A stretch of 64,000 bases of DNA from the NCBI RefSeq assembly GCF_000506985.1, contig NZ_KI650979.1, forward strand, positions 496,001 through 560,000, given 5' to 3'. Shown piece after piece: positions 50,422 through 58,603 of this stretch. Source of the DNA: Advenella kashmirensis W13003 (GTDB taxonomy: Bacteria > Pseudomonadota > Gammaproteobacteria > Burkholderiales > Burkholderiaceae_B). A program made the translations under genes and the position numbers. The stretch's first letter is position 1, and each line of letters starts with the position of its first letter. The notes beneath the pieces were generated by a model. The model worked only from the letters and a program-made list of their open reading frames with translations. It searched no databases and was not told where the DNA came from.

Positions 50422-50739
50422 ATGTCATACGATTTGCTTTTTCGAACGCTTGCTGACCCGACCCGACGCGCCCTCTTCGAGCGCCTTTGCCGCGACGGAG
50501 AACAGACAGTTGCGGCGCTTACGGCGCAAGCCGGTGTCTCGCAACCCGCTGTGTCCAAGCACTTGGGGGTCCTGAAACAAGCGGGACTTGTCCTGGATCG
50601 CCATGAAGGGCGCCAGACTCATTACAGCGCACAACGCAGTGCCCTGGTGCCGCTGGTGGACTGGACAAGCAAAATGGCCGGTTTCTGGGAAAGCCGGTTT
50701 GACGATCTTGAATCCCTTCTCCAAAGGATAGACCAATGA
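50422..50739 (+). CDS. ArsR-family repressor
   Basis: A 105-residue winged-helix repressor: YDLLFRTLADPTRRALFERL, helix-turn-helix AQAGVSQPAVSKHLGVLKQ (about 36-54), then wing HEGRQTHYSA. It lacks the CVC or similar metal-binding cysteines of metal sensors and resembles the ArsR group that partners AHSA1 proteins. ATG 50422 is chosen because the earlier ATG at 50404 lies in the second operator. Overlaps the downstream gene by four bases. Confidence 0.88.
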   Translation: MSYDLLFRTLADPTRRALFERLCRDGEQTVAALTAQAGVSQPAVSKHLGVLKQAGLVLDRHEGRQTHYSAQRSALVPLVDWTSKMAGFWESRFDDLESLLQRIDQ

Positions 50740-51167
50740 ACGACAATACATCTGAAATGCGCTCTGTCATCATCGAGCGCGAGATTTCCCACCCTCCCGA
50801 AAAAGTCTGGCGTGCGCTCACCGTTCCCCACCTGATCGCGGAATGGCTTATGAAAAACGACTTTCACCTCGCCGTCGGCCATCGCTTCAAACTTCAGGGA
50901 GACTGGGGCGGCACGCTGGACTGCGAGGTCCTGACCATAGAGGAAAATCGGGTCCTGTCCTACACCTGGGATTTCGTCAATGACAATCCCGATTACGATC
51001 TGCGAAGCATCGTCACCTTTACTCTTACGCCAACCGGCAAAGGTACGCTGCTGCGAATGGAACAGGCGGGCTTTCGACCGGAGCAGAAGCAGGCGCTGGG
51101 CGGTGCAAAAGCCGGATGGGAACAATTTCTCGGGAAACTGGAAGAGGTGGCCGGCAGAACCGATTGA
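50736..51167 (+). CDS. SRPBCC/AHSA1-domain protein
   Basis: A 143-residue START/Bet v1-fold protein: VIIEREISHPPEKVWRALT at the N-terminus, GGTLDCEVLTIEENRVLSYTW mid-way, and TLLRMEQAGF near the C-terminus, the AHSA1 pattern. ATGA overlap with the ArsR gene shows co-expression. Such pairs are widespread; the AHSA1 protein probably binds a hydrophobic ligand. Exact role unknown. Confidence 0.88.
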   Translation: MNDNTSEMRSVIIEREISHPPEKVWRALTVPHLIAEWLMKNDFHLAVGHRFKLQGDWGGTLDCEVLTIEENRVLSYTWDFVNDNPDYDLRSIVTFTLTPTGKGTLLRMEQAGFRPEQKQALGGAKAGWEQFLGKLEEVAGRTD

Positions 51168-51181
51168 CAGGATTTGCCAAA

Positions 51182-52153
51182 TCAGTTGACGCTGACCTTG
51201 GTTTTCTCGATATAGTTTTCCCAGCGAGACGCTTCCGCATGATAAAACGCGGCAGACTCGTCCACGCTTGTCTCTTGAAAAGACGCGCCGGTTTTTTCAA
51301 ACAGGCTGGCGGCGGATGGAGAGCGAAGCCATGTATTGATCGCTGCATTGACTTTATGCACGATTTCCGGCGGTGTACCGGCGGGGGCAAAAACACCGGT
51401 CCAGCTTGAAAAAAGCATATCGGGTACCCCCTGTTCCGCCAGCGTAGGCACCTCCGGCAGCGTTTCGTAACGTGTATCGGCACTGACGGCCTGCAAACGC
51501 ACAAGTTTGCCGTTCATATATGGCAGCGCTGCCGTCCTGTCCGAAAATGCATAACTCACGCGCCCGCCTGCGACGTCGTTAAGCGACTGCCCGTTCGACT
51601 TATAAGGAACGGTGACCGCGTCCACGCCCGCAGTGACCTTGAACATTTCACACGCAACCTGCGTCACGGAGTTGCCACTGCCGCAAGTCAGGCTGGGCGC
51701 CGTTCCGTTCCTGGCAGCAGCCAGAAACTCGTCCACCGATTTCCAGCCGAAACTGGAAGGAACAAACATACCGATAATGCCACGGCTCAATACGCCGACC
51801 ATGACGAAAGATGATTCGTCGAACCCGGTTCTCTTACTCGGATAAAGCGATAGGTTGGCTGCATTGGTGGTCGCGCTACCCAGCAAAAATGTGTATCCAT
51901 CGGGTTTCGCTCTGGCGACAAAACTTGCGCCGATTGTTCCGTTTGCACCCGGTTTGTTCTCGACAACAATCGGCACACCTAATTGTCCGGTCAGACTTTC
52001 CGACAGGATACGCGCCTGAGTATCGCTTCCGCTTCCTGCAGAGAACGGTACAATCAATGTCACCGGGCGCTCCGGGTAATGACTGGCAGCATGGGCGTTC
52101 AATCCGATGAACATCAGTCCTATCCCCACAATGCGTGTTAATACATATCTCAT
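51182..52153 (-). CDS. Bug-type periplasmic solute receptor
   Basis: A 323-residue receptor. ATG 52153 chosen: it has GGAG at eight-base spacing, whereas the in-frame GTG at 52168 overlaps that site. Signal peptide about 1-23 (TRIVGIGLMFIGLNAHAAS), then YPERPVTLIVPFSAGSGSD, PDGYTFLLG and VPYKSNGQSLND. Downstream of the CoA-transferase gene by 52 bases on the same strand, so probably one operon. Confidence 0.92.
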   Translation of the reverse strand: MRYVLTRIVGIGLMFIGLNAHAASHYPERPVTLIVPFSAGSGSDTQARILSESLTGQLGVPIVVENKPGANGTIGASFVARAKPDGYTFLLGSATTNAANLSLYPSKRTGFDESSFVMVGVLSRGIIGMFVPSSFGWKSVDEFLAAARNGTAPSLTCGSGNSVTQVACEMFKVTAGVDAVTVPYKSNGQSLNDVAGGRVSYAFSDRTAALPYMNGKLVRLQAVSADTRYETLPEVPTLAEQGVPDMLFSSWTGVFAPAGTPPEIVHKVNAAINTWLRSPSAASLFEKTGASFQETSVDESAAFYHAEASRWENYIEKTKVSVN

Positions 52154-52205
52154 TAAACAAGTCTCCACAAAAAATAATTAATTATTCATCCTGTTTCGGA
52201 TACCT

Positions 52206-53426
52206 CTAAAAGAACACGGTTCCTTCTTTTCTGAGGGCCTCAAGCTCTTCTGATCCGAAGCCCAGTTGCGACAGAATCTGTTCAGTATGTTCACCCAAAG
52301 CTGGCGCATATAACGGTGGGGTTTCGTCGTCCAGATTGCTGATATACCCGTTCCGGAAGTTCGCGGCCATTCCGTTCTGGTATTGGACTTGTTGATATGA
52401 CAACGAAAGTAAATCCCCTTGCAAGGCCTCATCCATAAAGTCAAAGACGGTGCGTACGCGAGCCGCGGGCACACCTTCCCGGTTCAAATCTGATTCCAAT
52501 TTCCGGTTCTCGGCTTTCAAACAGGCTTCAGACAGTATTTTCTGCACTTTCTGACCGTCTACCGCTTTTACAAAACCATGTTCGCCTGTCATTGTCTTTT
52601 GATCGATCAGTTGCGGATCACTGGCCAGCTGCGAAATATTCAGAACACGGCATAACGCGTGAAATTGCTTTGAAGTATTGGCCGCAATCGATATCCAGCC
52701 GTCTGAACACTGGAACGTCGAAGCGCCCGGACTTTCTGAAAAGCCGCGATTTCCAACACGAGGCATATCTTCGGCCTGCGCAAGTACCCGACAAACCTGA
52801 GGCAGCATCAGTTGTACTGCAGCCTGAGCCATGGAGATATCCAGGTAGATTGCGCCGCGGCTACGCTCGCGCTGGAACAATGCGGCAAGAACACCTTGTG
52901 CCGCCACCATGCCGGTCGCCGAATCAATAACAGGAAACCCCACTTTCAATGGCTGGTTGCCTTCGCCCCCCAACATCATCATGCCCGTCAGCGCCTGAAC
53001 GACATGATCATAGGCCCCGTATTGGGAAAGATCCCCTTTTTGACCATACCCTGAAATAGATACATAGATCAGATCAGGATTAATCGCGGTCAATTTATCA
53101 AAATCCAGGCCCAATTTTCTGACAACGCCCGGCTTGAAATTCTCGATGAATACGTCGGCCGTCTCTACAAGACGATAAACGCTATCGAGCATAGCGGCAT
53201 TTTTCAGATCAATCGCCAGAGATTTTTTGCCACCATTGATGGCGGCAAATGACGGTGAGATTCCTGCGTCCAGCTTGATCTTCCCGCTGTAACGCAGAGA
53301 GTCTCCTGCCTTCGGATGCTCTATCTTGATCACTTCGGCTCCCTGCGAGGCAAGGTAATGCGATGCTGTGGGGCCTGCGATGACATGCGACAGGTCGATG
53401 ACACGCACATTCTTTAAAGGCTGCAC
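52206..53426 (-). CDS. CaiB/BaiF-family CoA-transferase
   Basis: A 406-residue class III CoA-transferase. It opens MQPLKNVRVIDLSHVIAGPTASHYLASQGAEVIKIEHP region (residues about 1-40; key motif VIDLSHVIAGP), followed by GDSLRY, SLAIDLKN and FIENFKPGVVRKLGLD (about 93-108), all standard for this family. It moves CoA from an acyl-CoA donor onto a carboxylate, activating it for breakdown. With the downstream Bug receptor and the divergent LysR it forms a catabolic module for an unknown acid. Confidence 0.92.
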   Translation of the reverse strand: MQPLKNVRVIDLSHVIAGPTASHYLASQGAEVIKIEHPKAGDSLRYSGKIKLDAGISPSFAAINGGKKSLAIDLKNAAMLDSVYRLVETADVFIENFKPGVVRKLGLDFDKLTAINPDLIYVSISGYGQKGDLSQYGAYDHVVQALTGMMMLGGEGNQPLKVGFPVIDSATGMVAAQGVLAALFQRERSRGAIYLDISMAQAAVQLMLPQVCRVLAQAEDMPRVGNRGFSESPGASTFQCSDGWISIAANTSKQFHALCRVLNISQLASDPQLIDQKTMTGEHGFVKAVDGQKVQKILSEACLKAENRKLESDLNREGVPAARVRTVFDFMDEALQGDLLSLSYQQVQYQNGMAANFRNGYISNLDDETPPLYAPALGEHTEQILSQLGFGSEELEALRKEGTVFF

Positions 53427-53551
53427 TTTTTACTCCTGAAAACGGGCAAGTACGGGCTATCTACTTTGATGAATGCGCTCAAGTCTAATGAAAATATTGA
53501 TAAATGAATAATGGATTTAATGTATATTGTGATAAAAATACTTGATCATAA

Positions 53552-53571
53552 GTTGCAATTTGAATTGCAAC
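53552..53571. promoter_or_regulatory. 20-bp palindrome between CoA-transferase and LysR genes
   Basis: Perfect 8-bp arms GTTGCAAT and ATTGCAAC around TTGA. It lies 47 bases before the LysR start and 125 bases before the CoA-transferase start, in an AT-rich divergent promoter. The most likely binder is the adjacent LysR protein. Confidence 0.6.
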
Positions 53572-53618
53572 GAAAAGCGTGCATCCCTGTTACGGCGCTA
53601 CCAATATAGTGATTCGGA

Positions 53619-54872
53619 ATGAACAGCAAATTACTTCAGTTGCGTATTAAACACCTGGCCCTGCTCGATGCCATAGCGACATCCGGCTCTTTGCATGGCG
53701 CCGCCAAAGTGATGCATTTGACCCAGCCGGCCTTGACAAGCATGCTGCATGAGATCGAATCAATTTTTGGCACGCCGCTTTTTGTGCGGACAAAAAAAGG
53801 CCTCGCCGCCAATACTGTCGGCACCACCCTCATCGGTCGCGCCAGGCTGATACTTAACGAATTGACACGCGCAGACAATGAAGTAGTACAAATTCTGAAC
53901 GGGAAAATTGAATTCACCATGGGTGTCACACCCATGATGATGCTGGAAATCGTGCCCAGGGCACTCCATTCCATCAACTTGATCATGCCTAATCTGAAGC
54001 TGGTATTTGTGGAGCGAAATGTACCCATACTTCTGGAGGAACTGGCTCAGGGGAAAATTGACATGGTGCTGGCCAGCTTCCCATTTGATTCTTCTTATGG
54101 GCATGAGACAGACGCTTTTGAATATATTCGCCTATTCGAGGAGAAGCTTTGTGTCCTGGTTAGACACGGACATCCATTGCTCGCAAAAAAACGGGTAAGC
54201 TGGTCAGATATTGCCAAGGCACAATGGGTTTTGCCTGTCCAAAGCACACTGACCTGGCGTAATTTTTCCAGAGCCTTCATCCAACGCAGCATGACGCCGC
54301 CGGAAGCTAAATATGTCTCCTCCTCGTTTCACTCGAATATTCGCCTGATTGCTCATACTGACTGCTTGATGGTGGCGCCTTTATCTGTCGGGAAGCACTA
54401 TTCCGGCATCGGCCTGGTCGAAGTGCTGGACCTCCCTTTCCCCAAAGCACCGAATCCTGTATCTATCATTTTGAAAAAAAACCGGGTGCAAAATGAGCCG
54501 GAAAAGAAAATCATTTCAATTTTCCTGAAGCAACTCGGCGTTAACGATCGGATGGAGACCACTGGACACGCGTCACAAAATTGCAACTCGACGGTTACAA
54601 ACCAGGGTATTGACAGGTTTGCTATAGTGACAGAGAGGTATTTGCCTCAAACACTTTCAAGGAGTACCACTATGAATAAAGATATTGCAGCCGGAAAATG
54701 GGAACAGGTAAAAGGCTCTCTCAAGCAGACCTGGGGAGAATTGACCGATGACGATATCGCTCAAGTCAACGGGAGCGCTCAGAAAATGGCCGGCATTCTG
54801 CAAGAAAAATATGGAAAAACCAAAGAAGAAGCAGAAAAACAAGTGAATGATTTCTGGAATAAAAACCAGTAA
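53619..54872 (+). CDS. LysR-family regulator whose frame runs into the CsbD gene
   Basis: The frame codes for 417 residues without a stop. Residues 1 to about 308 are a LysR protein: MNSKLLQLRIKHLALLDAIA, helix-turn-helix MHLTQPALTSMLHEIE, and a co-inducer domain ending near LKQLGVND. A linker of about 43 residues with no homology follows, then a whole CsbD protein (352-417) in the same frame. The linker DNA carries a ribosome site and a possible -10 for csbD, so the LysR gene has probably lost its own stop codon and may yield a LysR-CsbD fusion. Divergent from the CoA-transferase operon. A sequencing error could also explain it. Confidence 0.82.
   Translation: MNSKLLQLRIKHLALLDAIATSGSLHGAAKVMHLTQPALTSMLHEIESIFGTPLFVRTKKGLAANTVGTTLIGRARLILNELTRADNEVVQILNGKIEFTMGVTPMMMLEIVPRALHSINLIMPNLKLVFVERNVPILLEELAQGKIDMVLASFPFDSSYGHETDAFEYIRLFEEKLCVLVRHGHPLLAKKRVSWSDIAKAQWVLPVQSTLTWRNFSRAFIQRSMTPPEAKYVSSSFHSNIRLIAHTDCLMVAPLSVGKHYSGIGLVEVLDLPFPKAPNPVSIILKKNRVQNEPEKKIISIFLKQLGVNDRMETTGHASQNCNSTVTNQGIDRFAIVTERYLPQTLSRSTTMNKDIAAGKWEQVKGSLKQTWGELTDDDIAQVNGSAQKMAGILQEKYGKTKEEAEKQVNDFWNKNQ
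54672..54872 (+). CDS. CsbD-family stress-response protein
   Basis: A 66-residue CsbD/YjbJ protein: KWEQVKGSLKQTWGELTDDD and KYGKTKEEAEKQVNDFW. AAGGAG at 54659-54664, seven bases before the ATG, supports independent translation although the gene is in frame with the LysR gene upstream. An extended -10-like TGCTATAGT lies at 54620-54628. CsbD proteins are small, charged, abundant in stress and stationary phase; their mechanism is unknown. A strong terminator follows. Confidence 0.92.
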   Translation: MNKDIAAGKWEQVKGSLKQTWGELTDDDIAQVNGSAQKMAGILQEKYGKTKEEAEKQVNDFWNKNQ

Positions 54873-54883
54873 ACCTATACGAG

Positions 54884-54907
54884 AAAGCGGCTTCGGCCGC
54901 TTTTTTC
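54884..54907 (+). terminator. Rho-independent terminator after csbD
   Basis: Stem AAGCGGC (54885-54891) and GCCGCTT (54896-54902) with a TTCG tetraloop, followed by a T-run to 54906. A textbook intrinsic terminator for rightward transcription, 12 bases after the CsbD stop. Confidence 0.93.
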
Positions 54908-54963
54908 GTGGCCTTGATCATAAAATCACCGACCTTTTTTAGGTCATTCAATGAAGGAATACT

Positions 54964-55122
54964 ATGCTCCATTACGCTATTGTCTTTTTTATCATTGCTA
55001 TCATAGCCGCCGTTCTGGGGTTTGGTGGTATCGCAGCAGGCGCCGCTTCTATCGCCAAGATCCTGTTTGTCGTTTTCCTGATATTGGCGATCGCGTCTTT
55101 CTTCTTTGGTCGAGGAAGATAA
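54964..55122 (+). CDS. DUF1328 (YtjA-type) membrane microprotein
   Basis: A 52-residue protein, [20 protein letters not shown] at the start, then [12 protein letters not shown] and a second hydrophobic segment ending SFFFGRGR. This is the DUF1328 pattern of two transmembrane helices. AAGGA lies five bases before the ATG. It follows csbD and its terminator; CsbD and DUF1328 proteins are both often linked with envelope or osmotic stress. Function unknown. Confidence 0.88.
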   Translation: MLHYAIVFFIIAIIAAVLGFGGIAAGAASIAKILFVVFLILAIASFFFGRGR

Positions 55123-55181
55123 ACGTTTGGTCAAACGCGACTATTGGGAAATGAGATATTAAGCTGGATTCCCTTTTGATC

Positions 55182-55204
55182 GGTGAAGAGCTCCCCTCTT
55201 CACC
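55182..55204. terminator. Hairpin between converging DUF1328 and zinc-ribbon genes
   Basis: Perfect 9-bp arms GGTGAAGAG (55182-55190) and CTCTTCACC (55196-55204) with a five-base loop. There is no T-run on the right and only a weak one on the left, so it is a moderate terminator candidate for both strands. Confidence 0.5.
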
Positions 55205-55246
55205 TGCCACCGCATCCGATATACTACCTGACGACACGGCGGGCAA

Positions 55247-55615
55247 TTAATCCTCTTCCGAAAGCTGATTGGTTGACTCGCGCAAGGCTCGCTTTCTTGC
55301 TCTGGTATCCCAAACCAGCACGCCCAAAACGGCGTTACAAATCAGCCAGATCATTACGATCATTGACACACCAATGCCAGCTGATTGCTCGGTGCCATGG
55401 GGCAATGCCTCTTTCTGAGTGTCCGGATCAACAGATTCAAATACGCCCATGGCCACAAGAACCCAAACGACCATTGCGATATTGAACAGAACGAACATCC
55501 ATTTGAGTATTTTTCCTAATGCGCTACGCTCTGGACGATCCAGGTGAAAGCCGCATGCGACACAACTCGTTACCGCTGGTTCCAGCTCAGTGGAGCATTT
55601 CGGGCAGATTTGCAT
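55247..55615 (-). CDS. Zinc-ribbon membrane protein
   Basis: A 122-residue protein with an N-terminal zinc ribbon (Cys4, Cys7, Cys18, Cys21; CPKC and CVAC knuckles) and two transmembrane segments (about 36-58 and 78-100), then an acidic end. The layout resembles small regulatory or quality-control membrane proteins, but I do not recognise a named family. It stands alone between converging and divergent neighbours. Upstream bases 55616-55843 hold no gene that I can support. Confidence 0.75.
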   Translation of the reverse strand: MQICPKCSTELEPAVTSCVACGFHLDRPERSALGKILKWMFVLFNIAMVVWVLVAMGVFESVDPDTQKEALPHGTEQSAGIGVSMIVMIWLICNAVLGVLVWDTRARKRALRESTNQLSEED

Positions 55616-55843
55616 GACAGTCCTAAGATTGCGGTATATCTGTTTAATATACAGCAGTCGTCAAGCACTCATAGAATATAATAAAGATGCACAATGCATT
55701 CGTACCATTCTTCCCAAAGGCGTACTGTCTTGCGCTGGACATCAACAGTGCCCGACAAATTTCTTGGAAAGAGAAATAGAATGCATTCGAAAGCCCCTTT
55801 TTTTGCGCTATGCTTCTGAACAGACACCTTTCCAGAAAGTAAG

Positions 55844-56950
55844 ATGCAACCGCAACAAAATGAATACCAACGCCTCTTCCTGAACGATTTGCCGCTCATG
55901 GATGTGCGCGCGCCCGTCGAATTCGGCAAGGGCGCTTTTCCTCATGCACAAAACCTTCCATTGCTCAACGACAATGAAAGACAGAAAGTCGGCACCTGCT
56001 ACAAGACAAATGGCCAGGACGCGGCGATTGAATTGGGGCACAAGCTGGTCTCGGGCAAGATCAAGTCCGAACGCATCGCGGCCTGGACCGCCTTCGCGCA
56101 GGCGCATCCCGAAGGCTATCTGTACTGTTTTCGCGGCGGGTTACGGTCAAAGATCACGCAGGAATGGCTCAGAACAGAAGCCGGCATCGACTATCCGCGC
56201 GTGCCGGGCGGCTACAAGGCCATGCGCAACTTCCTCATTGAGACAATCGACTCGGCAGCAGCCGAATGCGATTTTATTGCCATTGGCGGACTCACCGGCT
56301 GCGGCAAAACTGAGTTGCTTGCCGAATTGGACAATGCCATTGATCTGGAAGCCCACGCTCATCATCGTGGATCCAGCTTCGGCAAACATGCAACGCCACA
56401 GCCTGCGCAGATTGACTTTGAAAACACATTGGCCATCGATCTGCTGAAAAAACGTACAAGAGGCCATCACCTTTTCGTCGTCGAGGACGAGGGCCGCATG
56501 GTTGGACAATGCTCACTGCCGCTGGCACTGCGCCAGACGATCCTGCAGCACCCTCTGGTGTGCCTGGAAGACAGTTTCGAAAACAGGGCCGCACGTATCC
56601 TGAAGGATTACGTGGTCGACCTGTGTGCCGAGTTCATCGCCCTGCAGGGTGCTGACTCCGGGTTTGCGGCATTTGCCGACCATTTGCGCCTGAGCCTGCG
56701 CAATATCGTGAAACGCCTGGGAGCGGAACGCTACCAGCGCCTGGCGGCCATGATGGACGAGGCACTGGCAGAACAACAAAAAAACGGATCAGTAGACAGG
56801 CATCGTGCCTGGATCGAAGGACTGCTGCGCGAATATTACGACCCCATGTACTTGCACCAGCTTGCCAGCCATGGTGAGCGCATTGTATTCAGGGGTGATC
56901 GGGTGGCGGTGATGGAATATCTGCGGCATTTCGCGGCAAAAAACGTTTGA
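55844..56950 (+). CDS. mnmH: tRNA 2-selenouridine synthase MnmH (SelU/YbbB)
   Basis: A 368-residue enzyme. Rhodanese domain about 10-125 with active Cys95 (GYLYCFRGG), then a P-loop domain with Walker [13 protein letters not shown] (147-158). It converts 2-thiouridine-34 of certain tRNAs to 2-selenouridine with selenophosphate, and can geranylate it. No selD gene lies in the window. In the same frame just after the stop is a short remnant resembling a class II aldolase, unrelated to MnmH. Confidence 0.95.
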   Translation: MQPQQNEYQRLFLNDLPLMDVRAPVEFGKGAFPHAQNLPLLNDNERQKVGTCYKTNGQDAAIELGHKLVSGKIKSERIAAWTAFAQAHPEGYLYCFRGGLRSKITQEWLRTEAGIDYPRVPGGYKAMRNFLIETIDSAAAECDFIAIGGLTGCGKTELLAELDNAIDLEAHAHHRGSSFGKHATPQPAQIDFENTLAIDLLKKRTRGHHLFVVEDEGRMVGQCSLPLALRQTILQHPLVCLEDSFENRAARILKDYVVDLCAEFIALQGADSGFAAFADHLRLSLRNIVKRLGAERYQRLAAMMDEALAEQQKNGSVDRHRAWIEGLLREYYDPMYLHQLASHGERIVFRGDRVAVMEYLRHFAAKNV

Positions 56951-57070
56951 AAAATTATTTCCGCTGCGCTGGGCGACAAAAAAACAATTTTGCTGTCGCA
57001 CCACGGCTTGCTGGTAACAGGCAAAGATGCGTGTGGACCGGACGTCAGGTTTGAAAGAGCAGCCGTCTGG
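56951..57070 (+). pseudogene. Remnant of a class II aldolase/adducin-family gene
   Basis: Directly after the mnmH stop, in the same frame, translation gives AALGDKKTILLSHHGLLVTG and then FERAA. This matches the conserved class II aldolase/adducin segment in which the histidine pair HHG binds metal and the glutamate in (L/F)ERAA follows. The fragment covers about 40 residues; the rest of the gene is absent. I take it as the decayed 3' part of a former gene. The region lies between mnmH and the converging ychJ. Confidence 0.65.
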
Positions 57071-57087
57071 CTCCGAAGGGACCCGTC

Positions 57088-57507
57088 TTATTTTTCTTTC
57101 TTTATGAAATCCCCGTCCACATAAAACCAGCACCCCTCTTCCCGCAAGAACCGGCTGATTTCATGCAACCGGTCCGCCCGGCCACTATGGCGGGACCGCG
57201 CGACGAATTCCACCGTCGCATGATCACCGTCATCCTGGTTATGGCTACGCACCTCCAGGCCCAGCCATTTCATGCCAGCGGGGTTAGGTTCCAGGGTGAC
57301 CGGACGGGTACTGTGGTGCCAAGTATCCAGTAGATAGTCCAGTTCATCCAGTACAAAAGCCGTATAGCGCGAACGCATGAGCGTTGCTGCATCGGGCGCC
57401 ATGAGACGAAGCGGGCCGCGATGCCAGCGCCCACAGCAGTCGGCATAGCTCGCGGCGCTTCCGCAAGGGCAGCCGCTTTGTATCAAAGAAGAGTTTGCTT
57501 TCGCCAT
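57088..57507 (-). CDS. ychJ: YchJ-family SEC-C protein
   Basis: A 139-residue YchJ/UPF0225 protein. The N-terminal zinc-binding SEC-C motif has Cys13, Cys15, Cys24 and Cys25 (CPCGS, YADCCGRWHRG), followed by LMRSRYTAFVLDELDYLLDTWH (about 44-65) and a C-terminal FVARSRHSGRADRLHEIS. A NTF2-like fold is known for the family, but its function is not. Single gene, about 60 bases from the next one upstream. Confidence 0.93.
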   Translation of the reverse strand: MAKANSSLIQSGCPCGSAASYADCCGRWHRGPLRLMAPDAATLMRSRYTAFVLDELDYLLDTWHHSTRPVTLEPNPAGMKWLGLEVRSHNQDDGDHATVEFVARSRHSGRADRLHEISRFLREEGCWFYVDGDFIKKEK

Positions 57508-57566
57508 TAGTCATGAAAAAATATTGATAGCGAAGTATATACAATATGAAGCAATCTTTCTTCCAG

Positions 57567-58601
57567 TCACGGATGACGGGTCTTATTAAGAGCATCTTCC
57601 CATTCTACGATCACATCGCTGGCAGATAACGGCTCACCCCGTACGAAGCGTGTCATGTTGTCAAAACAGTGAACAGCCATATTCCCTACATTATCCAGCA
57701 CCGCGCCTCCGATATGCGGCGTCAGCACGACATTATCAAGTTCCAGCAAGGCATCGTTCACGCCTATTGGCTCCGTCCCGAACACGTCCAGGCCAGCGCC
57801 CATAATTCGACCGCTGCGCAACGCCTCGACCAGATCGTCTTCTACAATAAGCTCGCCCCGGGCGGTGTTGATGATAATCGCATCTGATTTCATCCTTGCT
57901 ATTTTCTCTGCGCAGATCAGGCCGCGCGTCCGGGGCGTCAGAGGTAAATGCAAGGAGAGGATATCTGCCTTTTCGATCAGCTCATCCAGCGTGCAGTAGA
58001 TGACGTTCAATCTCGTTTCTTCCTGTTCGCCAAGGCGAACGCGATTATGATAGATGACCTTCGCATCGAAAGCCTGTACCCGCCCGGATACTGCGCGGCC
58101 GATCGCACCCAGCCCGACAATACCCACGGTCTTGCCACTCAGCGAGCGCGCTTTGGCGCGCATTTCCGACTTGACCCACTGCCCGGCGCGAATCGTTTCG
58201 TCCAGATACCGGAATCGGCGATAGACAGCCAGAATCAGAAATACAACCAGCTCGGCCACCGGGTCGGCATTCATACCGCTGGCGATTGCGACCCCCACGC
58301 CGTTGTCGCGAGCTGCCTGAAGATCGATTTTGTCATAGCCCGCGCCGAATTTTTGTACAAAACGCAAGTATCGACCCTTGAACATCCAGGCCGGAACCGG
58401 CGCCCAGCCGGCCAGGATCATGTCGGCCTCCGCAATCAGCGTTCTCTGATGGGTTTCCTCGTATGACGAAGCCATGTTAATCGTCCAGTGCTGCGGCGCG
58501 TAGCGCAAGATTATTTCCCGGACGGTCTCCTCATAGATATCAAGACAGGCTACCGTACATGCTGGCGTATGTTCTTTCAAACCTCGTGTCCCTTTAGTCA
58601 C
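57567..58601 (-). CDS. D-2-hydroxyacid dehydrogenase family protein
   Basis: A 344-residue NAD-dependent dehydrogenase with a GTG start two bases after the Bug stop. Rossmann motif GLGAIG (163-168), catalytic Arg248 (NTARGELI), Glu277 and His296 (TPHIGG). Last gene of a three-gene operon after a galactonate-dehydratase-like enzyme and a Bug receptor, so it may reduce or oxidise the 2-keto acid that the dehydratase makes. Substrate not predictable. Confidence 0.9.
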   Translation of the reverse strand: MTKGTRGLKEHTPACTVACLDIYEETVREIILRYAPQHWTINMASSYEETHQRTLIAEADMILAGWAPVPAWMFKGRYLRFVQKFGAGYDKIDLQAARDNGVGVAIASGMNADPVAELVVFLILAVYRRFRYLDETIRAGQWVKSEMRAKARSLSGKTVGIVGLGAIGRAVSGRVQAFDAKVIYHNRVRLGEQEETRLNVIYCTLDELIEKADILSLHLPLTPRTRGLICAEKIARMKSDAIIINTARGELIVEDDLVEALRSGRIMGAGLDVFGTEPIGVNDALLELDNVVLTPHIGGAVLDNVGNMAVHCFDNMTRFVRGEPLSASDVIVEWEDALNKTRHP

Positions 58602-58603
58602 GG

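Noticed and set aside
54610-54628. TTGACA before csbD as a -35 box
   Set aside because: TTGACA (54610-54615) is only seven bases from TATAGT, far too close. Only an extended -10 remains plausible.
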